A DNA stretch of 64,000 nt from Sinanaerobacter chloroacetimidivorans (lineage in GTDB: Bacteria; Bacillota; Clostridia; Peptostreptococcales; Anaerovoracaceae), in contig NZ_JAGSND010000010.1 in NCBI RefSeq assembly GCF_018128545.1, positions 98,248 through 162,247 of the forward strand. Direction: 5' to 3'. The notes beneath the pieces were generated by a model. The model had not been told where the DNA came from and did no database searches. It was given only the letters and a program-made list of their open reading frames with translations. Shown here piece by piece: positions 56,061-64,000 of the stretch; position 1 is the first letter of the stretch, and every line of letters begins with the position of its first letter. Made by a program: the position numbers and the translations under genes.

Positions 56061-56627
56061 ATGTTTGAGGGATATCGGATTATTTTTTGGGGTATTTTTA
56101 TTACCACCTTTCATATCAATATTGGCCCCTTGCAGATCCTTCCCAATTTCCTGGGTTATTTTTTGATCTTTATGGGTATAAAATCCTTGATGGAAGAATT
56201 TACATCTGAGGACCTGATAAAAGCTAAAACCACGGCTCTCCTTTTAGGAATCTACTCCCTGATTGCCGGAGTCCTGGATCTGGTGCTTTCTGATAGCAGA
56301 GGGGCTTTCCTGCCGGTTGTATTGCTTCCCGTTGTTGCGGCAATGCTGGAATTGTTCCTGTTTTATTACTTGTTCAGAGGATCTGCGGTGTTTTTGAAAG
56401 AAAGCGGTCAAGGGGAGCTGGCAGACAGCTGCGTTGCAAAAACCAGGGGATATCTTCTTCTGTTTATCCTTCTGACGAATTTGGAGATCGTAGGACTAAC
56501 CTTTCAATTGCAGAGTCTACTCACCGTATTTGCCATCGCCATGATTTGCTTAAGAATATGGTTGATGGCAACCATCAGCGGTTTGAAAAATACCGTATCA
56601 GACTTGAGAATTCAAACAGGCGAATAG
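56061..56627 (+). CDS. Hypothetical polytopic membrane protein
   Basis: The 188-residue protein has about five membrane helices, starting 'FEGYRIIFWGIFITTFHINIGPLQILPNFLGYFLIFMG'. Its ATG follows the previous stop codon directly, so the two are translationally coupled. The first 40 residues resemble small uncharacterised membrane proteins of clostridia. No catalytic residues are evident. Confidence 0.75.
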   Translation: MFEGYRIIFWGIFITTFHINIGPLQILPNFLGYFLIFMGIKSLMEEFTSEDLIKAKTTALLLGIYSLIAGVLDLVLSDSRGAFLPVVLLPVVAAMLELFLFYYLFRGSAVFLKESGQGELADSCVAKTRGYLLLFILLTNLEIVGLTFQLQSLLTVFAIAMICLRIWLMATISGLKNTVSDLRIQTGE

Positions 56628-56665
56628 CGGCAGAATTGAATGTGATACTTGTTCGGGAGGGAAAC

Positions 56666-57604
56666 ATGAAAGAGCTAAGGCTATCAAAAGAGACAGAGAT
56701 ACCCCGTTTAAAAGAAATGTGGAAGCTTTGCTTCGGAGATGAAGACAGCTATATTGATTATTATTTTGCTCACAGATATCGGCAGGAAGACACAGCAGTG
56801 CTCCTCAGCGACGGAAAAATTGCTTCTATGCTCACGATGATACCTGTGTGGCTCGTGTTGCCTCAAGGTGAAAAAATAAAAGCTTCCATGCTTTATGCCA
56901 TTGCTACCCATCCCCAATATCAAGGCAGAGGTTTGGCGGGTGAGTTGATGGACTTTGCAAATGATCACCTGGCTGAAAAGGGGACTTCCTTTTCCATGCT
57001 TGTCCCTGCTGAAAAAAGCCTCTTTCGCTTTTATCAGCGGCAAGGATATCAGGAAGCCTTCTATCTGAGAGAAATAAAAGTTGATGACCGGCAAATGAAA
57101 GAGCTTCAGAGAACCGCTCTGGGAGCCGCCTCTATAGCAGGAAAATTCTATCATGCAGGCCCGGAAGAATATAATAAAATCAGGGAATCACATTTCCGGA
57201 ACCACTTTCACGTCGCCTATGAAGCGGATGAATTTTCGTATCAGAAAAAGATTTCCCAATTGTCGGGAGCTGATTTATACGGGATAGATTTCCCGGGGTA
57301 TCAAGGCTGTATGCTGGCAGAACGTATCGATGAGGATAAAGTGTTAATTAAGGAATTGCTGGCTTCTGAGAAAGACCTGGTCTCAGTGATATTGGAGACG
57401 GCAAAACTGCTTCCGGCTGCAGAGTATTTTTTTCGTATGCCTGCGTTTTTAGGGCAAAGCCTGGAGGCGTCCTCTGTCAGACCATTTGGAATGATTCGGA
57501 ACCTGCATGATCATTCGCAATGGAGGAAAGAAAAGGTGCCGGGATTGAAATTTGATCAATCGGAAGTTGGATCTTCCGGATATTTAGGCCTGGCATTTGA
57601 CTGA
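56666..57604 (+). CDS. GNAT-family N-acetyltransferase, Eis-like
   Basis: The protein has 312 residues from the ATG at 56666, which has CGGGAGGG upstream. An ATG at 56546 would overlap the preceding gene and is unlikely. The acetyl-CoA-binding 'ATHPQYQGRGLAGELMDFA' motif is clear in the first GNAT domain (about residues 1-150). The C-terminal half is degenerate, as in Eis-type proteins with a second GNAT-like region. Substrate unknown. It is in a short-spaced cluster with the two membrane proteins and the ABC transporter. Confidence 0.85.
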   Translation: MKELRLSKETEIPRLKEMWKLCFGDEDSYIDYYFAHRYRQEDTAVLLSDGKIASMLTMIPVWLVLPQGEKIKASMLYAIATHPQYQGRGLAGELMDFANDHLAEKGTSFSMLVPAEKSLFRFYQRQGYQEAFYLREIKVDDRQMKELQRTALGAASIAGKFYHAGPEEYNKIRESHFRNHFHVAYEADEFSYQKKISQLSGADLYGIDFPGYQGCMLAERIDEDKVLIKELLASEKDLVSVILETAKLLPAAEYFFRMPAFLGQSLEASSVRPFGMIRNLHDHSQWRKEKVPGLKFDQSEVGSSGYLGLAFD

Positions 57605-57618
57605 AAAAGGATAGGATT

Positions 57619-59406
57619 ATGAATAAAACAAAACAATTGGATTCTAAAAAAACAACCTATTTAATTAGACGGTTTGCACCGTATTTCAAGAAATATAAAT
57701 GGATTTTGCTGTTAGATCTATTTTGTGCGGCATTGACCACGGTCTGTGAGCTTGTGCTCCCTTTGATCGTGCGGTACATTACAGATAAAGGCATGAACGA
57801 TTTGGAGGCATTGACGGTAGAGATCATTCTCTCCATCGGCGGAATTTATCTGGCCCTTCGACTGATAGACGTGGCTGCCAATTATTTTATGGCCAATGTC
57901 GGTCATGTCATGGGTGCGAAAATAGAAACGGACATGAGGCGGGATTTATTTTCTCACCTTCAGGATCTGTCCTATTCCTATTACAGCAATACGAAAATTG
58001 GCCAGCTGATGGCCCGCATCACCAGCGATCTTTTTGACATTACGGAATTCGCACACCACTGCCCGGAGGAGTACTTTATTGCCGCCTTAAAATTCATTGT
58101 ATCCTTTGTAATTTTAAGCTCCGTCAATCCATGGCTGACATTGATTATTTTTGCCATTATTCCCATCATGATTTACTGTTCCATGCAGTTTAACCGGAAG
58201 ATGAGAAGCGCCTTCAAACGCTCCAGAAATCAGATCGGAGAGCTGAATTCACAGGTGGAAGACAGTCTGCTTGGCATCCGTGTCGTGAAATCCTTTGCCA
58301 ATGAGGAAATCGAAGAGGAAAAATTTGAAGAAGGGAATAAGGGATTCTTAAATATCAAAAAAGAGGCTTACCGTTATATGGCGGGATTTCAAAGTACTAC
58401 CAGATTGTTTGACGGCGTCATGTATATTACCGTGGTAGTTGCGGGAGCTTTATTTATGATAAGGGGTCTGATTACTCCTTCTGATTTGATCGCCTACCTT
58501 CTTTATGTCACCATGCTTTTGACTTCCGTCAGAAGAATTGTTGAGTTTACCGAACAGTTTCAAAGAGGAATGACAGGGATAGAACGATTTATAGAGGTCA
58601 TGGATGAGCCTGTAGAAATTCAAGATGAAGAAGGCTCAATACCTCTTCCTCAGGTTGAAGGAGATATCCGGTTTGACCAGGTGAGTTTTCGCTATTCGGA
58701 CGGTGACAATGACGTACTTTCCGATATTAATCTTCATGTGAAAGCTGGAGATCATGTGGCACTGGTGGGACCCTCAGGAGGAGGAAAAACCACGCTGTCC
58801 AACCTGATCCCCAGGTTTTATGATGTCACTGCGGGGAGAATTCTGATTGACGGGCACGATATTAAAAAGGTCACCATTCATTCTCTGCGATCCCAGATCG
58901 GGGTGGTACAGCAGGAGGTCTATCTGTTTTCCGGCTCCATCTATGATAATATCGAATATGGAAAGCCCGGGGCCTCTAGAGAAGAAATCATCAATGCGGC
59001 AAAGCTTGCCGGGGCCCATGACTTTATAACGGAACTGCCGGAAGGGTATGAAACCTATGTGGGAGAGAGGGGCGTCAAGCTATCTGGCGGACAAAAACAG
59101 AGAATCAGCATTGCAAGAGTATTTCTGAAAAACCCGCCGATCCTTATCCTGGACGAAGCTACCTCTGCCTTGGATAATGAGTCGGAATTGCTTGTCCAGC
59201 AATCTCTGGAAGAACTGGCTAAGGGAAGAACAACCTTTACAATTGCACACAGATTGACGACGATAAGAAATGCATCCGTTATTTTGGTGCTGACAGATCA
59301 GGGAATTGTGGAACAGGGCAGCCATGAGGAACTCATAGAAAAAAAGGGTGCTTACTATAGGCTTTACAATTTATACAACACAGCAGGAACAAACATCGGA
59401 GATTAG
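57619..59406 (+). CDS. ABC transporter, fused permease-ATPase (exporter type)
   Basis: The 595-residue protein has six membrane helices (residues 30-320) and an ATPase domain with Walker A 'GPSGGGKTT', Q-loop 'GVVQQEVYLFSGSI', signature 'KLSGGQKQRIS', Walker B 'ILILDEATSALD' and the H-loop 'IAHRLTT'. All catalytic residues are intact. It works as a homodimer, or with a partner, to export lipid, peptide or drug. It begins 14 bases after the GNAT gene. Confidence 0.94.
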   Translation: MNKTKQLDSKKTTYLIRRFAPYFKKYKWILLLDLFCAALTTVCELVLPLIVRYITDKGMNDLEALTVEIILSIGGIYLALRLIDVAANYFMANVGHVMGAKIETDMRRDLFSHLQDLSYSYYSNTKIGQLMARITSDLFDITEFAHHCPEEYFIAALKFIVSFVILSSVNPWLTLIIFAIIPIMIYCSMQFNRKMRSAFKRSRNQIGELNSQVEDSLLGIRVVKSFANEEIEEEKFEEGNKGFLNIKKEAYRYMAGFQSTTRLFDGVMYITVVVAGALFMIRGLITPSDLIAYLLYVTMLLTSVRRIVEFTEQFQRGMTGIERFIEVMDEPVEIQDEEGSIPLPQVEGDIRFDQVSFRYSDGDNDVLSDINLHVKAGDHVALVGPSGGGKTTLSNLIPRFYDVTAGRILIDGHDIKKVTIHSLRSQIGVVQQEVYLFSGSIYDNIEYGKPGASREEIINAAKLAGAHDFITELPEGYETYVGERGVKLSGGQKQRISIARVFLKNPPILILDEATSALDNESELLVQQSLEELAKGRTTFTIAHRLTTIRNASVILVLTDQGIVEQGSHEELIEKKGAYYRLYNLYNTAGTNIGD

Positions 59407-59426
59407 GAATACTTCAATCAAAGGAC

Positions 59427-59666
59427 TTAACGCAGCATGACAGGATTCAGATTGGTGTCGGTCTGCACTGCTAAGGTGTCTAATTGATCGTCTTCCGATA
59501 CGTTTTTTTTGGCAGCATTGCGTTCTCTTTGCACTACAATGGTACTCAGCGTATCTACAAACAGAGAAAGAACGGCGGACATATATACCAGGTCATCGTC
59601 GGAGAGATCTTTTGCCACATAATTTGCCAGAATTGTAATAAACAACGTCAGTTCACATGGTTTCAT
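59427..59666 (-). CDS. Small DUF6774-like protein
   Basis: The 79-residue protein begins 'KPCELTLFITILANYVAKDLSDDDLVYMSAVLSLFVDTLSTI', similar to a small clostridial family that I recall as DUF6774. ATGGAGGTG precedes the start. It lies downstream of the nitroreductase-like gene on the same strand and is convergent with the ABC transporter. Function unknown. Confidence 0.75.
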   Translation of the reverse strand: MKPCELTLFITILANYVAKDLSDDDLVYMSAVLSLFVDTLSTIVVQRERNAAKKNVSEDDQLDTLAVQTDTNLNPVMLR

Positions 59667-59747
59667 AAGAAAAAATCACCTCCATTAAGTATATGCCCGG
59701 ACTTAAAAGAGGTGATTTGTACGGCAATTTATTTCTCTTTGGGATTG

Positions 59748-60512
59748 TCAGAATTCACATTGGAAGCGATAACTTTGACTGTCCTTTATCCAATTGCCCC
59801 TTTGGAGGCCTTGCAAAGCTCCGAGCTGGAAATGCGCCATGGAAATCCCCAGGTCAATTTCCTGATTACCATGGTTTTCCTTGGCAATGAAAACGGATAT
59901 TTGGCCATCCTGATAACGGTAGCCGATAGGCTTACCGTTCACAGCCGAAGGTGCAAAGCGGGCAGCTTCTATCCCCAGCTTTACCCATAGAGGCGGTGTA
60001 TCCGAAGCCTCTTTCAACAACTCGTTAAAGGTCTGTTTGCTTTTTCCCACCTGAGAAATGATCCTTTCCTTCAGCGATTTATTCTCTCTGACAATGCCGG
60101 CAGCGATGATACAGATCAGTTCGTCTTCTTGATCTAAAGCGATATGTTTTCGGCAGGATTCTTTATCGAAAGTGCCTGAAATCCAACAGGTACCCAGATC
60201 TAACGAAACACACTCCAGAACTAAAAATTCTCCGTAATACCCGGCAAGCCTTTTGCTTTCTTCGGATTGGCTGTTCCCTACAAGCGCAATGACTGCCGGA
60301 GTGCCGGAAAACATTCCGTAGGACGCTTTGTATCCTGTCAAAAATTCGTGTCCATTATCGATGAATTGTATTTTCAGACCGCTCTCCATGTTGAACATGT
60401 CGATAAGCTGTTTGATTTGGGCAACCTTTAAAGCAGATATTCTTTTGTTTTTATACGACCTCCGGGAAGTTCTGCTGATGATTGCCTGATTCCAAGCTTG
60501 TTTTAAATCCAT
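59748..60512 (-). CDS. Nitroreductase-family protein (TM1586-like)
   Basis: The 254-residue protein has a nitroreductase fold in two related halves: 'SRTSRRSYKNKRIS' at the N-terminus, 'GYYGEFLVLECVSLDLGTCWISGTF' in the middle and 'AARFAPSAVNGKPIGYRY' late. This layout matches the TM1586 putative nitroreductase family, which binds FMN. It is expected to be an NAD(P)H-dependent oxidoreductase in the cytoplasm; the substrate is unknown. It is followed 81 bases on by the DUF6774-like gene. Confidence 0.85.
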   Translation of the reverse strand: MDLKQAWNQAIISRTSRRSYKNKRISALKVAQIKQLIDMFNMESGLKIQFIDNGHEFLTGYKASYGMFSGTPAVIALVGNSQSEESKRLAGYYGEFLVLECVSLDLGTCWISGTFDKESCRKHIALDQEDELICIIAAGIVRENKSLKERIISQVGKSKQTFNELLKEASDTPPLWVKLGIEAARFAPSAVNGKPIGYRYQDGQISVFIAKENHGNQEIDLGISMAHFQLGALQGLQRGNWIKDSQSYRFQCEF

Positions 60513-60637
60513 TTTTTTAACCCCTTTTTTTTACATCTCTATTCTATATTTTAACCCGATTAACAAGAACTTACAACCGACAACATTGATTTTGCTGTTG
60601 GATTTTTCCAATTTGCAGTTACTTTTTTATAAAAAAA

Positions 60638-60665
60638 TTGTTTGGCAGCGGCTTAAGGTTATAAT
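60638..60665 (+). promoter_or_regulatory. Promoter before the small protein and HD-domain genes
   Basis: TTGTTT (60638-60643) and a perfect TATAAT (60660-60665) are 16 bases apart. The remaining part of the 60513-60733 gap shows no gene. Confidence 0.5.
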
Positions 60666-60733
60666 GATTCCGAAAAAGTGCAGACTATGAAGGATAACAA
60701 AAGAAAATAAATGCCAGCGATGGAAAGGAGCTT

Positions 60734-60883
60734 ATGATGAGCAGCAATCAGAAAAATAAGATGAGAAATAAAAAGGAAGACGGGAAATTTTCTTCAAAAA
60801 ATGTGAAACATGACCCTCAGGCGGAAAGCGCCAGAGCTGTTTTCGGATTGGACGGGAAGGGAAGACCCGATAAGGAAAGATGA
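60734..60883 (+). CDS. Small basic protein with 'KHDPQAESARA' motif (CPC_1213-like)
   Basis: A 49-residue frame starts at ATG 60734 (or 60737) after GGAAAGGAG. It is lysine/asparagine-rich at first ('QKNKMRNKKEDGKF') and ends 'KHDPQAESARAVFGLDGKG'. The latter motif resembles a small conserved clostridial family (CPC_1213) as I recall it. It overlaps the HD-domain gene by four bases (ATGA). Function unknown. Confidence 0.7.
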   Translation: MMSSNQKNKMRNKKEDGKFSSKNVKHDPQAESARAVFGLDGKGRPDKER

Positions 60884-61494
60884 GTCAAGGTAAAAAACTG
60901 TTTGAGCAGATGGATTTTCACCTGATGGAGGATGATGCTCCATCCTGCTTTTTGAATGGAATTGAGGAAGAGATCTTCTATACATCATACCCTTTTACCT
61001 TCATAAGCAGGTTGAAAGAGGTACCGCAATCCCCGCTTCATCATCCTGAAGGAAATGTATGGAATCATACGATGCTGGTGGTGGATGAGGCGGCCCGTAT
61101 CAAAGAGAAGAGCAAGGATAAAAGGGCTTTTATGTGGGCTGCCCTGCTTCACGATATCGGAAAAGCCGATACGACCAGGAACCGTAAGGGGAAGATCACA
61201 GCTTATGATCATGATAAAGTGGGTACGCAGCAGGCTGTGGAGTTTCTAAAATTTTTTAATGAAAAAGAGGATTTTATTGAAAAGACCTCGAAATTAATCC
61301 GATGGCATATGCAGATACTCTTCGTAGTAAAATCCTTAAAATTTGCAGATATAGCATCTATGAAAAGGGATACAGACATTGAGGAAATAGCACTTCTTGG
61401 CTATTGTGACCGAATGGGGAGAACAGGAGCAGACCGGGAGGCAGAAGAGGGAAATATAGAGAGCTTCCTGCATCAATGCAAAGAAATTAGATGA
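60880..61494 (+). CDS. HD-domain phosphohydrolase
   Basis: The 204-residue protein has the HD metal site: 'HPEGNVWNHTMLVVDEA' with the first His, 'WAALLHDIGKADTT' with the His-Asp pair, and 'IRWHMQI'. This is the class related to the HD domain of tRNA nucleotidyltransferases. It probably hydrolyses a nucleotide phosphate. ATGA overlap couples it to the small protein. Confidence 0.88.
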   Translation: MSQGKKLFEQMDFHLMEDDAPSCFLNGIEEEIFYTSYPFTFISRLKEVPQSPLHHPEGNVWNHTMLVVDEAARIKEKSKDKRAFMWAALLHDIGKADTTRNRKGKITAYDHDKVGTQQAVEFLKFFNEKEDFIEKTSKLIRWHMQILFVVKSLKFADIASMKRDTDIEEIALLGYCDRMGRTGADREAEEGNIESFLHQCKEIR

Positions 61495-61522
61495 TATTGG
61501 GCGGGGAATAAAAGAAATAAGA

Positions 61523-61551
61523 TTGACAATCAGGGATATATCGTGTAACTT
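61523..61551 (+). promoter_or_regulatory. Possible promoter of the lytic transglycosylase gene
   Basis: TTGACA (61523-61528) is perfect. The best -10 at 17 bases is TAACTT (61546-61551), while TATAGT (61552-61557) is better but 23 bases away. Confidence 0.4.
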
Positions 61552-61617
61552 TATAGTAGATTTTGTAAAAAAAATTACACTCTGGCCAGCCTTTTAGGCA
61601 AAAGAAAGGGAACTCGG

Positions 61618-62379
61618 ATGTCCATCGATATTATCAACCCGTATTATTCTTTATATTACAGTAATTTAAAAAGTACGGATGTCTCTTCTTCTACCGATAT
61701 TCAGAACGGAGATGCTATAACCGGCGACGGCAGTTTTTCCGAGGTTTTGAAAAAAACAGTGACGCAGGAGAAAACGGCAAATCTTGATGCTATTTTTGCA
61801 AAAGCATCTGAGACTTTTGGTGTTCCTGTTGCACTTTTAAAGGCTGTGGCTAAGGCAGAGTCAAATTTTAACCCTTCGGCGGTATCCGGTGCCGGTGCAC
61901 AGGGAATCATGCAGCTTATGCCTGCTACGGCAAGGAGCCTGGGCGTCTCCGATTCCTTTGATCCGGAACAAAATATCATGGGGGGTGCAAAATACTTAAG
62001 TCAGATGCTTGTGCGTTTTCAGGGAAACACGGAGCTTGCTCTGGCTGCCTATAATGCCGGCCCAGGAAATGTTATGAAATATGACGGAGTTCCGCCCTTT
62101 AAGGAAACACAAAACTATATCGGCAAGGTCATGGCTTACAGCAATGAATTTAGCGGTACCAATACTTTTGTTGGTACAAATTCTTCTTATCCTGCCAACA
62201 ATTTTAATCTAACTGGTGTTAATGAAACAAGCTTAAGCAATGCTTTTCAGGGGCTTGTTCATTCTGCTGTTGCAGGTGATGGCACACTGGATCCTAAGGA
62301 TGCCGCACTTTTCCTAAGTCTTTATCAATATAAATTTCAATTAAGCGCATTGTCAATTTCTGATTCCGACGAAGGATAG
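61618..62379 (+). CDS. Lytic transglycosylase, SLT-type
   Basis: The 253-residue protein has the soluble lytic transglycosylase domain at residues 58-180: 'PVALLKAVAKAESNFNPSAVSGAGAQGIMQLMPATA' with the catalytic Glu in 'KAESNF', and 'ELALAAYNAGPGNV'. It cleaves peptidoglycan to 1,6-anhydro-muropeptides. No classical signal peptide is seen; the N-terminus is polar and Ser/Thr-rich, which resembles flagellum- or sporulation-associated SLT proteins. The C-terminal 70 residues are unassigned. Confidence 0.9.
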   Translation: MSIDIINPYYSLYYSNLKSTDVSSSTDIQNGDAITGDGSFSEVLKKTVTQEKTANLDAIFAKASETFGVPVALLKAVAKAESNFNPSAVSGAGAQGIMQLMPATARSLGVSDSFDPEQNIMGGAKYLSQMLVRFQGNTELALAAYNAGPGNVMKYDGVPPFKETQNYIGKVMAYSNEFSGTNTFVGTNSSYPANNFNLTGVNETSLSNAFQGLVHSAVAGDGTLDPKDAALFLSLYQYKFQLSALSISDSDEG

Positions 62380-62453
62380 ATTGCTATCCGGATCTGTTTA
62401 GGCCTTCATCATTTTATCTGATCGTTAAGAAAAAATGGTAACGGAGGTGAAGC

Positions 62454-63749
62454 ATGTTCTTTTCTAATTTTTTCTCAGATTTTAAAAAGAAAGAAACTCA
62501 ATTCACTTATGAATGTATTAAAATTTGTCTGCTTTACTTAGCTCTTGGATTTCTCTGGATCTACTTTTCAGATAGAATCGCATATACTTTGTCAAAAGAT
62601 GATGCCATGCTGCTATTGATCAATCAATATAAGGGCTGGGTCTATGTCTTTATGACTTCTATCATCCTGTTTTTTCTGATTAATAGTTTATTAAAAAAAG
62701 TAGAAGAATCCAAAAAAGAAAATCTTTATTTAAGCTACTATGATGTCTTAACCGGCTTATACAACCGAAGATTTTACGAAGACGAAATAAAAAGACTGGA
62801 TGTGGAAAAGAACCTTCCGATCTCCATTATAATGGCTGATGTAAACGGTTTGAAGCTAGTAAACGACGCTTTTGGTCATCAGCTGGGGGATCAGCTTCTT
62901 CAAAAGTCAGCTGAGGCCATAAAGCATGCATGCCGGGAAAATGATATTATCGCACGTTGGGGCGGTGACGAATTTGTGATATTATTGCCCAACACAAGGA
63001 ATGCAGAGGCCGAAGAAATCGTAAACAGGATTAAGTCCACCTGCAGCCGAAAGCATGTCCAAAAGATCCGAGTCAGCATGTCTTTGGGCTGGGATACCAA
63101 AGAGACTGCAGACACAAGTATTATTCATGTTCTCAAAAATGCGGAAGATCAGATGTATAAGCATAAAGTTATACAAAATGAAGGGCTAAGAGGCAATATT
63201 ATAACGACCATCATCCATACGCTCCATGAGAAAAACCCCAGGGAAGAGCAGCACTCTGAGAGGGTGGGGGATATCTCCCACAGCATTGGGGAAGCACTGG
63301 GTCTTTCTGAGATGGAAACCGGAAAGCTCAAAACAATCGGCCGTCTGCATGATATCGGCAAAATAGCCATCGAAGAGGGAATCCTCAATAAACCCGGTTC
63401 CCTTACCCAACAAGAAAGAGAAGATATTATGCGCCATCCCGACATTGGATTTCGTATCCTCAGCGCATCCTATGAGATGATAGAATTGGCGGAAGCCATA
63501 TTATCCCACCATGAGAGATGGGATGGAAAAGGATATCCAAGAGGGCTTGCCAGGGAGCAAATCCCTTTTGTTGCAAGAATTGTTGCGGTGGCAGACAGCT
63601 ATGACGCCATGACCAGTGAGCGGCCGTACCGCAGTGCGCTGTCGGAAGAAACGGCAGTAGAGGAGATCAGAAAGAATGCAGGATTTCAGTTTGATCCTGT
63701 GATTGCAAGGGTTTTTGTTGAAAAAGTATTAAATAAACCGTGGGAATAA
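62454..63749 (+). CDS. GGDEF and HD-GYP domain protein (c-di-GMP metabolism)
   Basis: The 431-residue protein has two membrane helices (about residues 23-45 and 60-82). A GGDEF domain (about 92-240) follows with an intact 'RWGGDEF' active site, and then a C-terminal HD-GYP domain (about 250-431) with 'RLHDIGKIAI' and 'HHERWDGKGYP'. Both synthesis and hydrolysis signatures are intact. There is no PAS or other large sensor domain, only the short loop between the helices. ACGGAGGTG precedes the ATG. Confidence 0.94.
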   Translation: MFFSNFFSDFKKKETQFTYECIKICLLYLALGFLWIYFSDRIAYTLSKDDAMLLLINQYKGWVYVFMTSIILFFLINSLLKKVEESKKENLYLSYYDVLTGLYNRRFYEDEIKRLDVEKNLPISIIMADVNGLKLVNDAFGHQLGDQLLQKSAEAIKHACRENDIIARWGGDEFVILLPNTRNAEAEEIVNRIKSTCSRKHVQKIRVSMSLGWDTKETADTSIIHVLKNAEDQMYKHKVIQNEGLRGNIITTIIHTLHEKNPREEQHSERVGDISHSIGEALGLSEMETGKLKTIGRLHDIGKIAIEEGILNKPGSLTQQEREDIMRHPDIGFRILSASYEMIELAEAILSHHERWDGKGYPRGLAREQIPFVARIVAVADSYDAMTSERPYRSALSEETAVEEIRKNAGFQFDPVIARVFVEKVLNKPWE

Positions 63750-63782
63750 ATATTTATTAGTTAGTGAAACTAAGTCACAATT

Positions 63783-63987
63783 TTTGTCTGATCAGCAAAA
63801 GGTCAATCCCAATAACAGGTCATGATTTTGAAGGTCTTTCATCCTTCGATTCGCAATTTTTAGAACATCAAACAAACGGTAATATAATCGGTGTTTGACG
63901 TTACCTAAAAATTCAGCTCATCCTCGGATAAGACCAAAGCAAAATCATTCCGACGTATTGTTATAGCCCTTTTGCTGATCAGACAAA
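63783..63987. mobile_element. MITE-like palindromic element
   Basis: A perfect 20-bp terminal inverted repeat begins TTTGTCTG at 63783-63802 and ends AGACAAA at 63968-63987. Between the ends the two halves are also imperfect complements: ATGATTTTG, GGTCTT, AATTTTTAG and C(A/G)TCAAACA each occur in inverted order in the other half. The whole 205-bp element can fold as one long hairpin centred near 63885-63900. No coding frame of note is present. It follows the GGDEF/HD-GYP gene and probably moved by a transposase encoded elsewhere. No clear target-site duplication was found. Confidence 0.7.
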
Positions 63988-64000
63988 TTAAATCACATAG

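Noticed and set aside
56546..56665. Extended start of the GNAT protein
   Set aside because: It would overlap the membrane protein gene by 80 bases, and a strong GGGAGG site precedes 56666.
59484..59990. Plus-strand frame of 168 codons
   Set aside because: It runs antisense through the nitroreductase-like and DUF6774-like genes, which have good starts and family matches.

Overview
This window looks like chromosomal DNA from an anaerobic, spore-forming clostridial bacterium. The evidence is moderate-to-low GC with strong AGGAGG-type ribosome binding sites, SpoIIE and an exosporium-like collagen protein, ferredoxin-dependent 2-oxoacid oxidation, and two sets of biotin-dependent Na+-pump decarboxylase subunits. 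An amino-acid-fermenting member of the Peptostreptococcales/Anaerovoracaceae type is my best guess; this is inference and I could not run a search. I saw no rRNA, tRNA, CRISPR array, prophage or transposase gene.

Layout. Bases 1-2750: the end of a TRAP transporter large permease, a gamma-resorcylate-decarboxylase-like amidohydrolase, and a convergent MFS transporter. Bases 2846-5887: a very long chemoreceptor with about eleven HAMP-like modules. Bases 6010-8120: a PadR regulator with a HAAS/DUF1700 protein and a DUF4097 protein behind a promoter carrying a clear operator. Bases 8345-11777: a secreted serine beta-lactamase-like hydrolase and a CynX-type MFS transporter. Bases 11942-24962: largely housekeeping and sporulation genes (metG, tatD, spoIIE, speE, tilS, ftsH), with a tripartite collagen-like protein and an AraC/GyrI regulator among them. 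Bases 25027-28328: a PucR-type regulator and a secreted GDPD-family protein. Bases 28758-33175: a hotdog thioesterase followed by a four-subunit Na+-translocating acyl-CoA decarboxylase (alpha, gamma, biotin carrier, beta). Bases 33329-38811: coaX, dusB, greA, lysS and asnS, with a consensus promoter before greA. Bases 38823-41020: two 'Gate' membrane proteins followed by a second decarboxylase beta subunit and a 52-residue gamma-like subunit, with no local alpha subunit or biotin carrier. Bases 41162-43102: an EF-G-like GTPase.

Bases 43217-52912 hold the most system-like region. A GntR/FCD regulator and a 44-residue membrane protein diverge from an operon encoding an amino-acid dehydrogenase, a four-subunit 2-oxoacid:ferredoxin oxidoreductase, a fused ADP-forming acyl-CoA synthetase and an MFS carrier; an APC amino-acid permease follows. 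Together these would import an amino acid, deaminate it, oxidise the 2-oxoacid to an acyl-CoA with reduced ferredoxin, and recover the thioester energy as ATP. Four related GTATAC-type sites lie in the divergent promoter region.

The remainder (53073-63749) contains radA, several poorly known envelope or small proteins, a GNAT acetyltransferase, an ABC exporter, a nitroreductase-like protein, an HD phosphohydrolase, a lytic transglycosylase and a GGDEF/HD-GYP protein. The last 220 bases contain a MITE-like palindrome with perfect 20-bp terminal inverted repeats. A separate family of two-hairpin intergenic repeats (roughly 85-92 bp) occurs in the apparent leaders of several genes.
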